Positions 43,766 to 52,638 are shown, numbered from the stretch's first letter. The stretch is 64,000 nt of DNA from Kaistella palustris DSM 21579 (GCF_000422265.1 NZ_KE383812.1:324091-388090); one strand, 5' to 3'. The notes: generated by a model from the sequence alone, not told the origin. Program-made: numbers and translations.

Positions 43766-45595
43766 TTATTTCTTAAAATTAGCCTCCAGATCGCTTATAA
43801 ATTCAGGCTGCACCACGATATTGGTTTTTGCCCGCTGCTGCGCGATGAGCTCCTGCAGTTTCTGTTCAGTTACCGCATCTTTCAGCATCTCGGCAGAATC
43901 ACTCTCCGACATTTGTGAAGGCGTAAGAATCTTATCAATGGCGATCACAAGAGAGCGGGCTTCCATTTTGGTTTGGTGAACTCCGGTTTTAAACGGCACT
44001 TTGTATTTTGTAAATACATCGGCGTTTTCTGACATTTCACCTTTTTCAAAATGAACCAGGATCTGTTTTTTATCGTTGAGCTTACCGTAATATTTCGCAT
44101 TCAGCGCGTCCCATTTCTTTGGATCTTTAATGCTTTTGGTGATTTCCGGGATCAGGCTGTCATCGGCAATTATGGCCACGCGGCCTTCTGCCCTGTTCCC
44201 CCACATAAAGTCACCTTTGTTTTTATTGTAATACGCCGTAAGCCACTCTGGATGTTTTGCAATTTCATCATTCAGATAGTTCGAGAAAACGTAGCCTGAA
44301 TACAGTTCTTTTTTATATTTATTCAGTTCTGTTTTGATGGCTTTCTGATTGGTAAAATCCAAACTGTAGAAACGCATCAGATCCTGCGACTGCAAACCCG
44401 AAAGTGCATCGCTCCAGAAAGCCGGTGTCATTTTTTTGGCCTCAGCCTTTTTGTCACCGATCAGTTTTTTCACGTCGGCAATGGTGGTCTTATAATTTTT
44501 GTACTGGTAAAGAACAGCCGCATCTTTGGCCGCACTGAAAGCCTGATAAGATTTCTTGACCTGGGCAAATTCCGGAAACTCCTTATAGCTCTGGTCTTTC
44601 TTAATGTAGGCCAGCATTTTATCCTGAAGGATCTCAGCGTATAAAGAAGCGTTCAGATCGCGCAGAAAGAAATCGCGGTTTTTCTCCGTCAACACATAAG
44701 GTTCTACATTATAGATGGTGAAAATAAAGTAATTATCACCATAAAGTATGGGCTCGGGTGTATAAAATCCGCCTTTTTTACCTTTCAGCATTTCATAGAC
44801 ATCCTTCGGAAGTGTGGGCGAACCCATAATCATACCGCCATTTTCCTTTTCCTGCTCGTTGGCGCCATACATCTTTGCGACCTCCTGAAAGCTTTTTCCG
44901 GTTTTTAACTCGGCGTAGATTTTGTTTCTCATCTCTTCGGATTTCTCATTTTTAGGATAAGAAATTGTTCCGAAGATCATATAGCCCAAACTTGGGCGTG
45001 AATCTAAAACTTTCGCAAAGGTTGCATAAGTAGTGGCATCGGTAAGTTTAGTGAATGTATTGTTCGGCAGCGATTTCAACTCTTCGTACAGTTTACTGTC
45101 CACGCTTCCCGGTTTTATGAAAATTGGTGCAGGATCGGTTTTCGCGTACCTGGTGATCGCCTCTTCCATCGTCATTTTTCCCGATTTCACATCATTGTAG
45201 ACCTGTGTGTAGTTTGTGGTGTCGCCGGCTTCCTTCCGAACCAGAAAGATCTGAACCTCCCTTTCGGTCTGGTTATCTTTCATATAGGAATTCAGAACAG
45301 GATCGATAATTTCTTTTGGAAAAAAGAATTGTTTGCGCAATTCCCTCTCCTTATCACCCATTTTTTCACGGAAAGCAGCAGTGGTATCCACTTTTTTCTC
45401 GGCAGCAAACTGCTGTAGCAGCAAAAAATCCTGCGTGGAACCGATCGTTTTTTCAATACCGTTATGATCTAATCCGTATTTATACTCTTTTTTGAAATCA
45501 GCCAGTGAAATGCTGTCTTTCCCAATGATCATATATTGTGCAGACAAAACATTGGCAACAAAAACCACCATGGCAGTGGCAAATAATCTTTTCAT
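43766..45595 (-). CDS. large PpiC-type periplasmic foldase
   Basis: 609 residues with signal peptide MKRLFATAMVVFVANVLSA. The body looks like a SurA/PpiD-type protein: a central parvulin domain (SLGYMIFGTISYPKN...KTGKSFQEVAKMYGANEQEKENGGMIMG) in long helical arms. Only one clear isomerase domain is seen. It sits immediately upstream of the second SurA-like gene, so the two probably work together on outer-membrane or T9SS cargo folding. Confidence 0.87.
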   Translation of the reverse strand: MKRLFATAMVVFVANVLSAQYMIIGKDSISLADFKKEYKYGLDHNGIEKTIGSTQDFLLLQQFAAEKKVDTTAAFREKMGDKERELRKQFFFPKEIIDPVLNSYMKDNQTEREVQIFLVRKEAGDTTNYTQVYNDVKSGKMTMEEAITRYAKTDPAPIFIKPGSVDSKLYEELKSLPNNTFTKLTDATTYATFAKVLDSRPSLGYMIFGTISYPKNEKSEEMRNKIYAELKTGKSFQEVAKMYGANEQEKENGGMIMGSPTLPKDVYEMLKGKKGGFYTPEPILYGDNYFIFTIYNVEPYVLTEKNRDFFLRDLNASLYAEILQDKMLAYIKKDQSYKEFPEFAQVKKSYQAFSAAKDAAVLYQYKNYKTTIADVKKLIGDKKAEAKKMTPAFWSDALSGLQSQDLMRFYSLDFTNQKAIKTELNKYKKELYSGYVFSNYLNDEIAKHPEWLTAYYNKNKGDFMWGNRAEGRVAIIADDSLIPEITKSIKDPKKWDALNAKYYGKLNDKKQILVHFEKGEMSENADVFTKYKVPFKTGVHQTKMEARSLVIAIDKILTPSQMSESDSAEMLKDAVTEQKLQELIAQQRAKTNIVVQPEFISDLEANFKK

Positions 45596-45668
45596 AAATA
45601 TGTCAGGTTAGGAGTTTGAAGAGAAGTTTTCAGTTTTTGGATATTTGAGCGCAACCGGAACAGCACGG

Positions 45669-46589
45669 TTAAACGTTTACCTCAAACGTGGTAAGGTCCT
45701 TAAAATTATTAATCCGCGCAACTATTTCACTTTCGGTAATTTCCTGCAGCCTTTCGGTACCGAATTTTTCAACGGTGAATGAAGCCATGGCAGAACCAAC
45801 GCTTAACGCAGATTTCATGGTTTCGAAACTGAAATCCTCCTTTTTAGCAAGATAAGAGGCAAAACCACCCGCAAAAGTATCGCCCGCACCGGTCGGATCA
45901 AAAACCTCTTCAAGTGGCAAAGCCGGTATTGCGAAAATTTTTCCGTCATGGAAAAGTAATGCGCCGTGCTCACCTTTTTTAATGATTACAAAATCAGGAC
46001 CCATTTCGTGGATTTTTTTAGCAGCTTTTACCAAGGAATATTCACCGGAAAGCTGTCGAGCCTCTTCATCATTAATGGTGATCACATCTGTTTTTGCAAT
46101 TACACGCATTAGATCATCCCATGCAGAATCCATCCAGAAATTCATGGTATCCAGGATTACGACCTGCGGGCGGTTGGTCATTCGCTCCAACACAGTCATT
46201 TGAACAGCGGGATGAAGGTTGCCCAACAACAGAATTTCCGCGTCCTGCATGGAAGCCGGAATTTTAGGATCGAAATGTTCCAGCACATTCACTTCTGTAA
46301 CCAGCGTATCGCGCGAGTTGAGGTCGTTGTGATATTTACCGCTCCAGAAAAAAGTTTTTCCATCTTTCACGATTTCAATACCTTCAATATTTACCCCTCT
46401 GCGGGAAAGCATATCCAGATCAGATTGTGGAAAATCGCCACCCACAATTGAAACAATACCGGAATCTACACCCAATACGGAAGACGCCAGCGTAATATAG
46501 GTGGCGGCACCGCCAAGGATTTTATCTGTTTTTCCGAAAGGCGTTTCAATGGCATCAAAAGCGACTGAACCTACAACTAATAATTTCAT
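45669..46589 (-). CDS. PfkB family sugar/nucleoside kinase
   Basis: 306 residues, ribokinase fold. N-terminal LLVVGSVAFDAIETPFGK and GGAATYITLASSVLG, C-terminal DPTGAGDTFAGGFASYLAK with the catalytic Asp of GAGDTF. Substrate not readable from sequence; family members act on ribose, fructose, adenosine or inosine-like substrates. Same strand as, but 73 nt downstream of nothing related: gldD precedes it, foldases follow. Confidence 0.9.
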   Translation of the reverse strand: MKLLVVGSVAFDAIETPFGKTDKILGGAATYITLASSVLGVDSGIVSIVGGDFPQSDLDMLSRRGVNIEGIEIVKDGKTFFWSGKYHNDLNSRDTLVTEVNVLEHFDPKIPASMQDAEILLLGNLHPAVQMTVLERMTNRPQVVILDTMNFWMDSAWDDLMRVIAKTDVITINDEEARQLSGEYSLVKAAKKIHEMGPDFVIIKKGEHGALLFHDGKIFAIPALPLEEVFDPTGAGDTFAGGFASYLAKKEDFSFETMKSALSVGSAMASFTVEKFGTERLQEITESEIVARINNFKDLTTFEVNV

Positions 46590-46631
46590 TAATGATTTAA
46601 TTTAAATTTAAAATTTCTAAATTCTCCGGTT

Positions 46632-47186
46632 TCATTTCCACTCGAATGTATCGATGAGGTGAAGGAGATCTTTTTTGATATAATCAACGGCCGGCGCCAA
46701 AGAATCAGGTTTCGGCCGTGAGTTAAAATAGAGGTTTGCGGTGACGTAATGCTTCGTGGAATCTGTCACAAAAAACTGCAGATTCGAGGCTGAGGGACCT
46801 TTCAGTTCATAGAAATTTCCGAACACTTTCCGTTCCGGATAACTGAAGGTCTTAGTATCGATCGAGCTGGCTTTTATGGTATGTTCGTACACCATTTTCT
46901 CAGATTCCTTCACATGCAGATCCAGGTCGTTATTCACGGGGAAGTAAGTGATAAATACTTTCGCCTTCATTTTCGGATAGTCAATATAATACCAGCAGGG
47001 ATTTTTTGCATCTTCAATCTTTGCAAAAGTGGAATATTCAAACCCGAAATTACAGGGCGATGAAAATTTGGAATAAGTTGGTGCAGGATATTCTAACCGG
47101 AGTTCACCTGAAGGTTTCGGCTGCGTTTCCTTCGCACAGGAAAGTACAGCGAGCCCTAAAAAAGTGAAAGCGAGTTTTTTAAACAT
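46632..47186 (-). CDS. gldD: gliding motility lipoprotein GldD
   Basis: 184-residue outer-membrane lipoprotein required for gliding/T9SS function in Flavobacterium. Lipobox AVLSC near residue 17, then RLEYPAPTYSKFSSPCNFGFEYSTFAKI, PCWYYIDYPKMKAKVFITYFPV and ELKGPSASNLQFFVTDSTKHYVTANLYF, which are hallmark GldD stretches. It follows mutY on the same strand; in many Flavobacteriia mutY, ssb, gldE and gldD form a row, but ssb and gldE are absent here. Confidence 0.92.
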   Translation of the reverse strand: MFKKLAFTFLGLAVLSCAKETQPKPSGELRLEYPAPTYSKFSSPCNFGFEYSTFAKIEDAKNPCWYYIDYPKMKAKVFITYFPVNNDLDLHVKESEKMVYEHTIKASSIDTKTFSYPERKVFGNFYELKGPSASNLQFFVTDSTKHYVTANLYFNSRPKPDSLAPAVDYIKKDLLHLIDTFEWK

Positions 47187-47190
47187 TTTG

Positions 47191-47198
47191 CAAAAATA
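47191..47198 (-). promoter_or_regulatory. -7 element of gldD (TATTTTTG)
   Basis: TAnnTTTG on the minus strand ending 4 nt before the gldD ATG; would yield a leaderless or nearly leaderless transcript, the same geometry as at ansA. Confidence 0.55.
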
Positions 47199-47260
47199 CG
47201 AATTAGTTTTAATTTTTAACCGACGCTTCGGGTGTGCGCGGGATATTTGTTTTAATGATT

Positions 47261-48301
47261 TTAATCCTGTCGGAAATGTAACGCAAGATAATCCTGAAGA
47301 GGTTTCGGGAAAGATTTACCCTGCGACTCGGAAAAACTTACTGTTTGAAAACCGTTTACTCTTTCGAAATCCTGAAACAGCGTCGCACTGGGTACACTTA
47401 CGCCGGTCAGATGAATTGTAAGGTTTTTGTGCGTGAGCTTGTGGAAGATGGTTTTTCCGGTTGTGCAGAAACTTTCGAAGTCATTGGGAATCTGAGTGGG
47501 GAATTCATAGAGTTTCTTCCAGATAAAGTCTTCGCCGCGTTGCCGTATCAGGAATTTATCTTTAAAGTGAACGAAATAGTAAAACAGTTCCAGATCGCTG
47601 ACTTTGGTTTTTTTTGTTTTTACAGGGAACAGCGGGATTTTCCCGAGTTGAAATGCTGCGCAGTCGTTATTTAAAGGACACTCACCACACAGTGGATTTC
47701 GCGGTTTACAGATTCCGGAGCCGAGATCCATCATGGCTTCATTAAAATGTCCGGCTTCTTCATCGGGCATCATTCGCACAGCCAGGTCCGAAAAATAATC
47801 AAATGCTTTGGAAGCTGATATATCAAAATCATCGGCAAAGACACGCGATAAAACTCTGTAGAAATTCCCGTCGACCGCTGCGATCTTCTTTCCGAAACAG
47901 ATGCTTGATATTGCTGCAGCGGTATACTTGCCTACGCCTTTTAAACTTAGAATATCGTTGTAATCGGTCGGAAATTCGCCATTGAACTCATCCCTGATCT
48001 GTTGCGCTGCTTTATGCAGATTCAAAGCGCGGGAATAGTAGCCGAGACCTTTCCAATACAGTAAAACCTCATCGGTTTCAGCTTCGGCCAGGGAGCGGAC
48101 TTCGGGGAAGCGCGCAATAAAATTCTGATAATGGACTAAACCCTGCTCAATGCGGGTTTGCTGAAAGATGATTTCGCAGATCCAGATATGGTAGGGATCA
48201 CTGGTTTTCCGAAAGGGTAAATCGCGGCCATGGATCCGATACCAATCCAGCAGTTTCTTACCAACATAAAGAAAATCAGCATTTTGATTTTTTGTTTTCA
48301 A
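47261..48301 (-). CDS. mutY: A/G-specific adenine glycosylase
   Basis: Removes adenine mispaired with 8-oxoguanine. 346 residues: HhH core with EIIFQQTRIEQGLVHYQNFIARFPEV and LKGVGKYTAAAISSICFGKKIAAVDGN (catalytic Asp in VDGN region), [4Fe-4S] loop CKPRNPLCGECPLNNDC (C-x6-C-x2-C-x5-C), then the NUDIX-like C-terminal domain that reads 8-oxoG. The start codon is TTG at 48301; no in-frame ATG exists near the N-terminus. The HU promoter's -33 box lies inside its first codons, on the opposite strand. Confidence 0.95.
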   Translation of the reverse strand: MKTKNQNADFLYVGKKLLDWYRIHGRDLPFRKTSDPYHIWICEIIFQQTRIEQGLVHYQNFIARFPEVRSLAEAETDEVLLYWKGLGYYSRALNLHKAAQQIRDEFNGEFPTDYNDILSLKGVGKYTAAAISSICFGKKIAAVDGNFYRVLSRVFADDFDISASKAFDYFSDLAVRMMPDEEAGHFNEAMMDLGSGICKPRNPLCGECPLNNDCAAFQLGKIPLFPVKTKKTKVSDLELFYYFVHFKDKFLIRQRGEDFIWKKLYEFPTQIPNDFESFCTTGKTIFHKLTHKNLTIHLTGVSVPSATLFQDFERVNGFQTVSFSESQGKSFPKPLQDYLALHFRQD

Positions 48302-48319
48302 AAATAGTTATTATATTTG
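48291..48319 (+). promoter_or_regulatory. promoter of the HU gene
   Basis: TTTG (48291-48294), 17-nt spacer, TATATTTG (48312-48319): the best match to the Bacteroidota -33/-7 consensus in the window, 29 nt ahead of the ATG. Confidence 0.8.
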
Positions 48320-48348
48320 CACACCAAAAATATAAATAAAAAAAGGAA

Positions 48349-48639
48349 ATGACAAAGGCAGAATTGGTTAACACCATCTCAAATAAATTGGGAACTGAAA
48401 AGAATGAAACTCAGAAAGTTGTAGAAGCATTCATGCAGGAAATTAGAACTGCAATGTATGGTGGGGAAAATGTTTATTTAAGAGGTTTCGGTTCGTTCGT
48501 CATCAAAACCAGAGCTGCAAAAACGGGAAGAAACATCAGCAAAAACACTGCAATCGAAATTCCTGCACACAATATTCCGGCTTTTAAACCTTCCAAGACT
48601 TTTGTGGAAAAAGTAAAAACCAAAGTAGCAGTTAAATAA
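48349..48639 (+). CDS. HU family DNA-binding protein
   Basis: 96-residue histone-like protein. MTKAELVNTISNKLGTEKNETQKVVEAFM dimerisation helices, VYLRGFGSFVIKTRAAKTGRNISKNTAIEIPAHNIPAFKPSKTFVEKV DNA-binding arm with the conserved RxGRNP-like turn (here TGRNISKNTAIEIPA). Bends and compacts DNA. Strong promoter upstream; the tiny basic gene follows 41 nt later and is probably co-transcribed. Confidence 0.96.
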   Translation: MTKAELVNTISNKLGTEKNETQKVVEAFMQEIRTAMYGGENVYLRGFGSFVIKTRAAKTGRNISKNTAIEIPAHNIPAFKPSKTFVEKVKTKVAVK

Positions 48640-48680
48640 CAAACAACGAATATATAAGTTTACACATTAAAAATTAAATT

Positions 48681-48770
48681 ATGCCAAGCGGAAAGAAAAG
48701 AAAGAGACACAAGGTTGCCACTCACAAAAGAAAGAAAAGAAGAAGAGCGAACAGACACAAGAAAAAATAA
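48681..48770 (+). CDS. 29-aa highly basic protein, probable small ribosomal protein
   Basis: ATG CCA AGC GGA ... TAA encodes 29 residues, of which 17 are Lys or Arg and four His: MPSGKKRKRHKVATHKRKKR and then RRANRHKKK. It resembles the AURKAIP1/COX24-type (bS22-like) mini ribosomal proteins of other bacteria, with the KKRKRHK...HKRKKRRR pattern, but not THX. Placed between HU and RNase G, a spot I believe is conserved in Flavobacteriia. A hairpin follows. Function as a ribosomal subunit component is inference. Confidence 0.75.
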   Translation: MPSGKKRKRHKVATHKRKKRRRANRHKKK

Positions 48771-48795
48771 TCTCTTCGCGATTTACAATATAACG

Positions 48796-48850
48796 ATATA
48801 GTTGGTGTTTTTATATGTTTAAAAATTTCACCGACTATATTTTTGTTTTT
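48796..48850 (+). terminator. terminator after HU and the 29-aa gene
   Basis: ATATAGTTGGTG / CACCGACTATAT 12-bp stem (one G-T wobble) with a 21-nt loop, followed by a T-rich TTTTTGTTTTT tail. Confidence 0.65.
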
Positions 48851-49023
48851 AAGTAAGATGGTGTTTACCCAAATTCCTTGCCCTCCTGAGCAAACCGAAG
48901 CGGCTTACATATAATTTATAACAGCCGGAAAACTGGTCCAGAACCGCAACGCATAAAATGTATTTTATGTTTGGGAATTACTGAATCTCCGGGTTTCTAC
49001 ATCTTTAATTCCTTAGTAATACA

Positions 49024-50586
49024 ATGAAGAAAGAACTGATAATTTCACATGAAGATGCAAAATCAAAAATAGCCCTTCTGGAAGACGGGCGCCTTTTCGA
49101 GCTCCATGAACAGGAGGACAAAAGCGATTTCGTAGTAGGTGATTTATTTATCGGTAAGGTAAAAAAGCTTGCACCCAACCTAAACGCTGCTTTTGTTAGC
49201 ATTGGTTATGAGAAAGATGCCTTCCTGCATTACCAGGATCTTGGGCCGCAATTTCTCACTTATAAAAAGTTTCTGAAGGATACTGTTTCCAAGAAACAGC
49301 ACACCTCGTCGCTGAAAAACTTCGAGATTCAACCCGAAATTCACAAAAACGGCCTCATCGATAAAGTTCTGGCGAAAGACGACAGCGTAATTCTGCAGAT
49401 TACCAAAGAGCCGATTTCAACGAAAGGTCCGCGCATCTCTACACAGATCTCACTCACAGGGCGTTTCCTGGTCTTGATCCCTTTTGACAAAAGCGTTTCC
49501 ATTTCCAAAAAGATCGCCAGCGCTGAAGAAAGAGAACGCCTCCGCACACTCATCGAAAGCATTAAGCCCGAAGGTTTTGGCGTGATCATACGCACGGTTG
49601 CCGAAGGAAAAAAAGTCGCCGAACTGCATAACGACATGAATCAGCTCATCCAGAAATGGGAGACTACCTTCAAGAATCTGCAGAAAAGCAAGGTCCCGAG
49701 CAAAATCCTCAGCGAGCAGGATAAAGCCTCGTCGATCCTGCGCGATAATTTTAATTCAGATTTCGTTTCAATAATTTGTGATGATGAGCAGATGGTTGAT
49801 GATATGCGGAATTACCTGGAAGTAATTGCTCCTGAAAGAAAAAACATCGTTCAGTTTTACGACAAACCTATTCCGCTGATGGAATATTACAATGTCGAAA
49901 AACAGCTGAAACAAAGTTTCGGGAAACACGTAAACATCCCCAGTTCCAAAGGCGCTTACCTCGTCATCGAGCATACCGAAGCCCTACATGTGGTTGATGT
50001 AAATTCCGGTAATAATATTTCATCCGCCGGCAACAATTCCAACAAAGAACATGCGCTGCATGTGAACAAAATGGCGGCAACGGAAATTGCACGTCAGCTG
50101 CGGCTCCGCGACATGGGTGGCATCATCGTCGTGGATTTTATCGATATGTCGAATCCCGACCACCGCCGCGACCTTTATGAGCATTTAAAAGCCGAAATGG
50201 CGCGTGACAAAGCCCGCCACAAAATTTTGCCGCCAAGCAAATTTGGTCTTATACAGCTGACCAGACAAAGAACCCGGCCGGAAAACCAAATCGAAACAAA
50301 AGAAGAGAATCCGAATATCGACGGTGAAATCCTGGCGCCAATCGTAGTGGTGGAGCGTATGGAAGAAGTCATCCGCAACATCATTCAATCCGAAAAGGGA
50401 AAAATATTTCTTCACGCCCACCCTTTCGTAGAAGCGTATCTTACCAAAGGTCTTGTGAGCATTCAGACAAAATGGTATTTGAAATACAAAAAATGGGTCA
50501 CCATTATCCCGCGGGATTCCTTCAAGTACCTGGAATACAAAGTGCTGAATTCCAAAAAAGAAGAATTAATGAGCTATTCCAATTAA
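49024..50586 (+). CDS. rng: ribonuclease G/E family endoribonuclease
   Basis: 520 residues, RNase G length (no long degradosome scaffold tail). S1-like domain at the start (GDLFIGKVKKLAPNLNAAFVSIGYEKDAFLHYQDLG), catalytic DNase-I-like core with VDVNSGNN (Asp) and GGIIVVDFIDMSNPDHRRDLYEHLK (Asp), then GLIQLTRQRTRPE. Processes 5' end of 16S rRNA and degrades mRNA. Together with pnp elsewhere in the window it covers major RNA turnover. Confidence 0.95.
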   Translation: MKKELIISHEDAKSKIALLEDGRLFELHEQEDKSDFVVGDLFIGKVKKLAPNLNAAFVSIGYEKDAFLHYQDLGPQFLTYKKFLKDTVSKKQHTSSLKNFEIQPEIHKNGLIDKVLAKDDSVILQITKEPISTKGPRISTQISLTGRFLVLIPFDKSVSISKKIASAEERERLRTLIESIKPEGFGVIIRTVAEGKKVAELHNDMNQLIQKWETTFKNLQKSKVPSKILSEQDKASSILRDNFNSDFVSIICDDEQMVDDMRNYLEVIAPERKNIVQFYDKPIPLMEYYNVEKQLKQSFGKHVNIPSSKGAYLVIEHTEALHVVDVNSGNNISSAGNNSNKEHALHVNKMAATEIARQLRLRDMGGIIVVDFIDMSNPDHRRDLYEHLKAEMARDKARHKILPPSKFGLIQLTRQRTRPENQIETKEENPNIDGEILAPIVVVERMEEVIRNIIQSEKGKIFLHAHPFVEAYLTKGLVSIQTKWYLKYKKWVTIIPRDSFKYLEYKVLNSKKEELMSYSN

Positions 50587-50615
50587 CCGGACAGCCACAT
50601 TACACCAAACATCAA

Positions 50616-50645
50616 CTCCTGAATTCTCGGGAGGTTTTTTTTTAA
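50616..50645 (+). terminator. terminator after rng
   Basis: CTCCTGA-ATTC-TCGGGAG imperfect stem followed by T9. Confidence 0.7.
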
Positions 50646-50735
50646 AGGTTTCGGGATTTATGTGGAGAATAGTTTTGGTAAATAAATTAACCTTTCTTTA
50701 AAACAGAATAAATATTCTATTTTGTAAATTTGAAA

Positions 50736-51365
50736 ATGGAGATTTTCGGAAGAGATTTATTAAAAAAGATACAGAACGCGGAACTGCTGGGCGAAAATGC
50801 GCACTGCATATATTCGCCGCCTTACCGCCCTATTTTTTCCTATGACGAGATCCTGACACGCAACCCAAAATTTGCAGCCGTAAATATTCTGCTGTATTTA
50901 AAGGATAATGAATGGTATTTCCCCCTGATGGTAAGAAGTACGAACGAGCGCGACCGACACAGTGGACAGATCTCGCTTCCCGGTGGCAAAAAAGAGGAGT
51001 TTGATGAGAATTTTGAACAGACTGCAAAACGCGAAACTGCTGAGGAAATGGGCATCGAAGAATATTATAACAGGATCATCCGCGAGATGTCGCCCATTTA
51101 TATTCCGCCAAGTAATTTCTACGTACGGACTTTTGTGTCTTACACGCGAAAAAATCCGGTTTTCACCCTGCAGAAAACCGAGGCGGTGGAACTCATAGAA
51201 TTTCCTGTCACCACTTTACTCAGTCTTTCAGAAACACCGGAAATGATGGTTTTGCCGAGTTCCCGCGGTGTGGAAGTTCCGGTGATAAATTTTAACGGGT
51301 ATATTATCTGGGGCGCAACTTCAATGATACTGAGTGAATTCAGTTACTTGCTGAAAAATTTGTAA
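50736..51365 (+). CDS. NUDIX hydrolase, CoA pyrophosphatase type
   Basis: 209 residues from ATG 50736 (a TTG two codons earlier is less likely). Complete NUDIX box GGKKEEFDENFEQTAKRETAEEMGI preceded by RHSGQISLPGGK, the extended SGQ(I/V)xFPGG motif of the YeaB/NudL CoA pyrophosphatase group. Would cleave CoA or oxidised CoA to phosphopantetheine and 3',5'-ADP. Followed 11 nt later by the PlsC-like acyltransferase, so the two are likely one operon linked by acyl-CoA/ACP metabolism. Confidence 0.9.
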   Translation: MEIFGRDLLKKIQNAELLGENAHCIYSPPYRPIFSYDEILTRNPKFAAVNILLYLKDNEWYFPLMVRSTNERDRHSGQISLPGGKKEEFDENFEQTAKRETAEEMGIEEYYNRIIREMSPIYIPPSNFYVRTFVSYTRKNPVFTLQKTEAVELIEFPVTTLLSLSETPEMMVLPSSRGVEVPVINFNGYIIWGATSMILSEFSYLLKNL

Positions 51366-51376
51366 ATTCGCGGCTT

Positions 51377-52174
51377 ATGGCGAAGAAAAACATTTTTACC
51401 GATGCATTCGGTAATATTTATTTCCTGAAAAGACTGATCATTTTCGTTTTGGGAATGATTTCTTACAGAAGGTTCAACGGTTTTAACAAACTTAAGATCA
51501 GCGGAACCGAAAATCTGGTAGACCTGCCGGATTCCAACGTACTCTTTGTCTCCAATCACCAAACATACTTTGCGGATGTTGCGGCCATGTACCACGCTTT
51601 CTGCGCGGTAAACAACGGTTACCTCAACACCATCAAGAATCCGATTTATCTGCTGAATCCCAAAGTGGATTTCTATTATGTTGCTGCGGAAGAAACCATG
51701 AATAAAGGGCTGATGACCAAGATATTTAAACTTGCCGGCGCAGTGACCGTAAAAAGAACATGGCGCGCTGAAGGTCACGATGTGAACAGAATGGTCGACC
51801 TGACGGAAGTAGAAAATATAATGAAAGCGCTGGATAATGGTTGGGTGATCACCTTCCCGCAGGGAACAACTTCCGCTTACGCACAAGGCCGAAAAGGAAC
51901 AGCGAAACTTGTAAAAAACCAGAGACCATTAGTAATACCCATAAAGATCGACGGTTTTCGCCGTGCTTTTGATAAGAAAGGTTTGCGCGTAAAAGTGACC
52001 GGCGTAAAACCTACCATGGAGTTTAAAAAACCGCTCGACATTGATTATGACAAAGATGATGCACACAGCATCATGAAAAAAATCATGGTCGCTATAGAAC
52101 AAACCGAGGAATTTAACGTTTTACATGATTACGATCTGGAGCTTAAAGCCCAGAAACAGGAGACTGAACAATAA
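51377..52174 (+). CDS. PlsC-like 1-acylglycerol-3-phosphate/lysophospholipid acyltransferase
   Basis: 265 residues. Block I is VSNHQTYFADVAAM, with His and Asp five residues apart instead of the canonical four (HX5D); block II GAVTVKRTWRAEG; block III ITFPQGTTSAYAQGRKG, where the usual FPEGTRS has Gln and Thr. One N-terminal hydrophobic stretch (RLIIFVLGMISYRRF) would hold it on the inner membrane. Likely makes phospholipid or an unusual Bacteroidota lipid; exact acceptor unknown. Follows the NUDIX gene by 11 nt; a lipoprotein gene follows 10 nt later. Confidence 0.85.
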   Translation: MAKKNIFTDAFGNIYFLKRLIIFVLGMISYRRFNGFNKLKISGTENLVDLPDSNVLFVSNHQTYFADVAAMYHAFCAVNNGYLNTIKNPIYLLNPKVDFYYVAAEETMNKGLMTKIFKLAGAVTVKRTWRAEGHDVNRMVDLTEVENIMKALDNGWVITFPQGTTSAYAQGRKGTAKLVKNQRPLVIPIKIDGFRRAFDKKGLRVKVTGVKPTMEFKKPLDIDYDKDDAHSIMKKIMVAIEQTEEFNVLHDYDLELKAQKQETEQ

Positions 52175-52184
52175 ACAACAGCAA

Positions 52185-52631
52185 ATGAAGAACCTAATTT
52201 TTGTTTTTTTAACCTTATTATTGGCAGGTTGTACAAGTCAGAAGAAGTATTCGGATTTCGATTACAGTTATGCAAGAAGCGGCGGTATTGCACCGATCTA
52301 CGAAAACCTTTACATCAAGGGAAATTCAGCGCATTATATGTTTGAAGGTCAGGGAAAGAAATACAAAAAAGATTTTAAGGTCACCGCGCAGGAACTGTCG
52401 GATATTCAGACTGCGATCAGCGCGAATAAATTCCGCAGCATTCAGGAAGATTATAAAAAGGTTTACGACAATATCTCGACGATAATTAAGGTAAAACACG
52501 GCGATAACTCTTCAGTAAAAAGCGATGCTTCATTTATCATGGAAAAGGATAAACCGCGCTGGGAAAATGTAGTTGCAGTATTCCGCCAGGTTATCGAAGC
52601 CCACGTTCCCGCTTCTGCCCAAAATAAATAA
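52185..52631 (+). CDS. hypothetical lipoprotein, 148 aa
   Basis: ATG 52185 gives MKNLIFVFLTLLLAGCTSQ, a clean lipoprotein signal with lipobox LAGC; the longer frame from 52125 overlaps the acyltransferase. Mature part contains YARSGGIAPIYENLYIKGNSAHYMFEGQGKK followed by a helical segment and a strand-turn-strand, resembling DUF6438-type small proteins, though I cannot be sure. Member of the NUDIX-PlsC-lipoprotein row with 10-nt and 7-nt gaps on either side. Confidence 0.78.
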   Translation: MKNLIFVFLTLLLAGCTSQKKYSDFDYSYARSGGIAPIYENLYIKGNSAHYMFEGQGKKYKKDFKVTAQELSDIQTAISANKFRSIQEDYKKVYDNISTIIKVKHGDNSSVKSDASFIMEKDKPRWENVVAVFRQVIEAHVPASAQNK

Positions 52632-52638
52632 CAGATTT

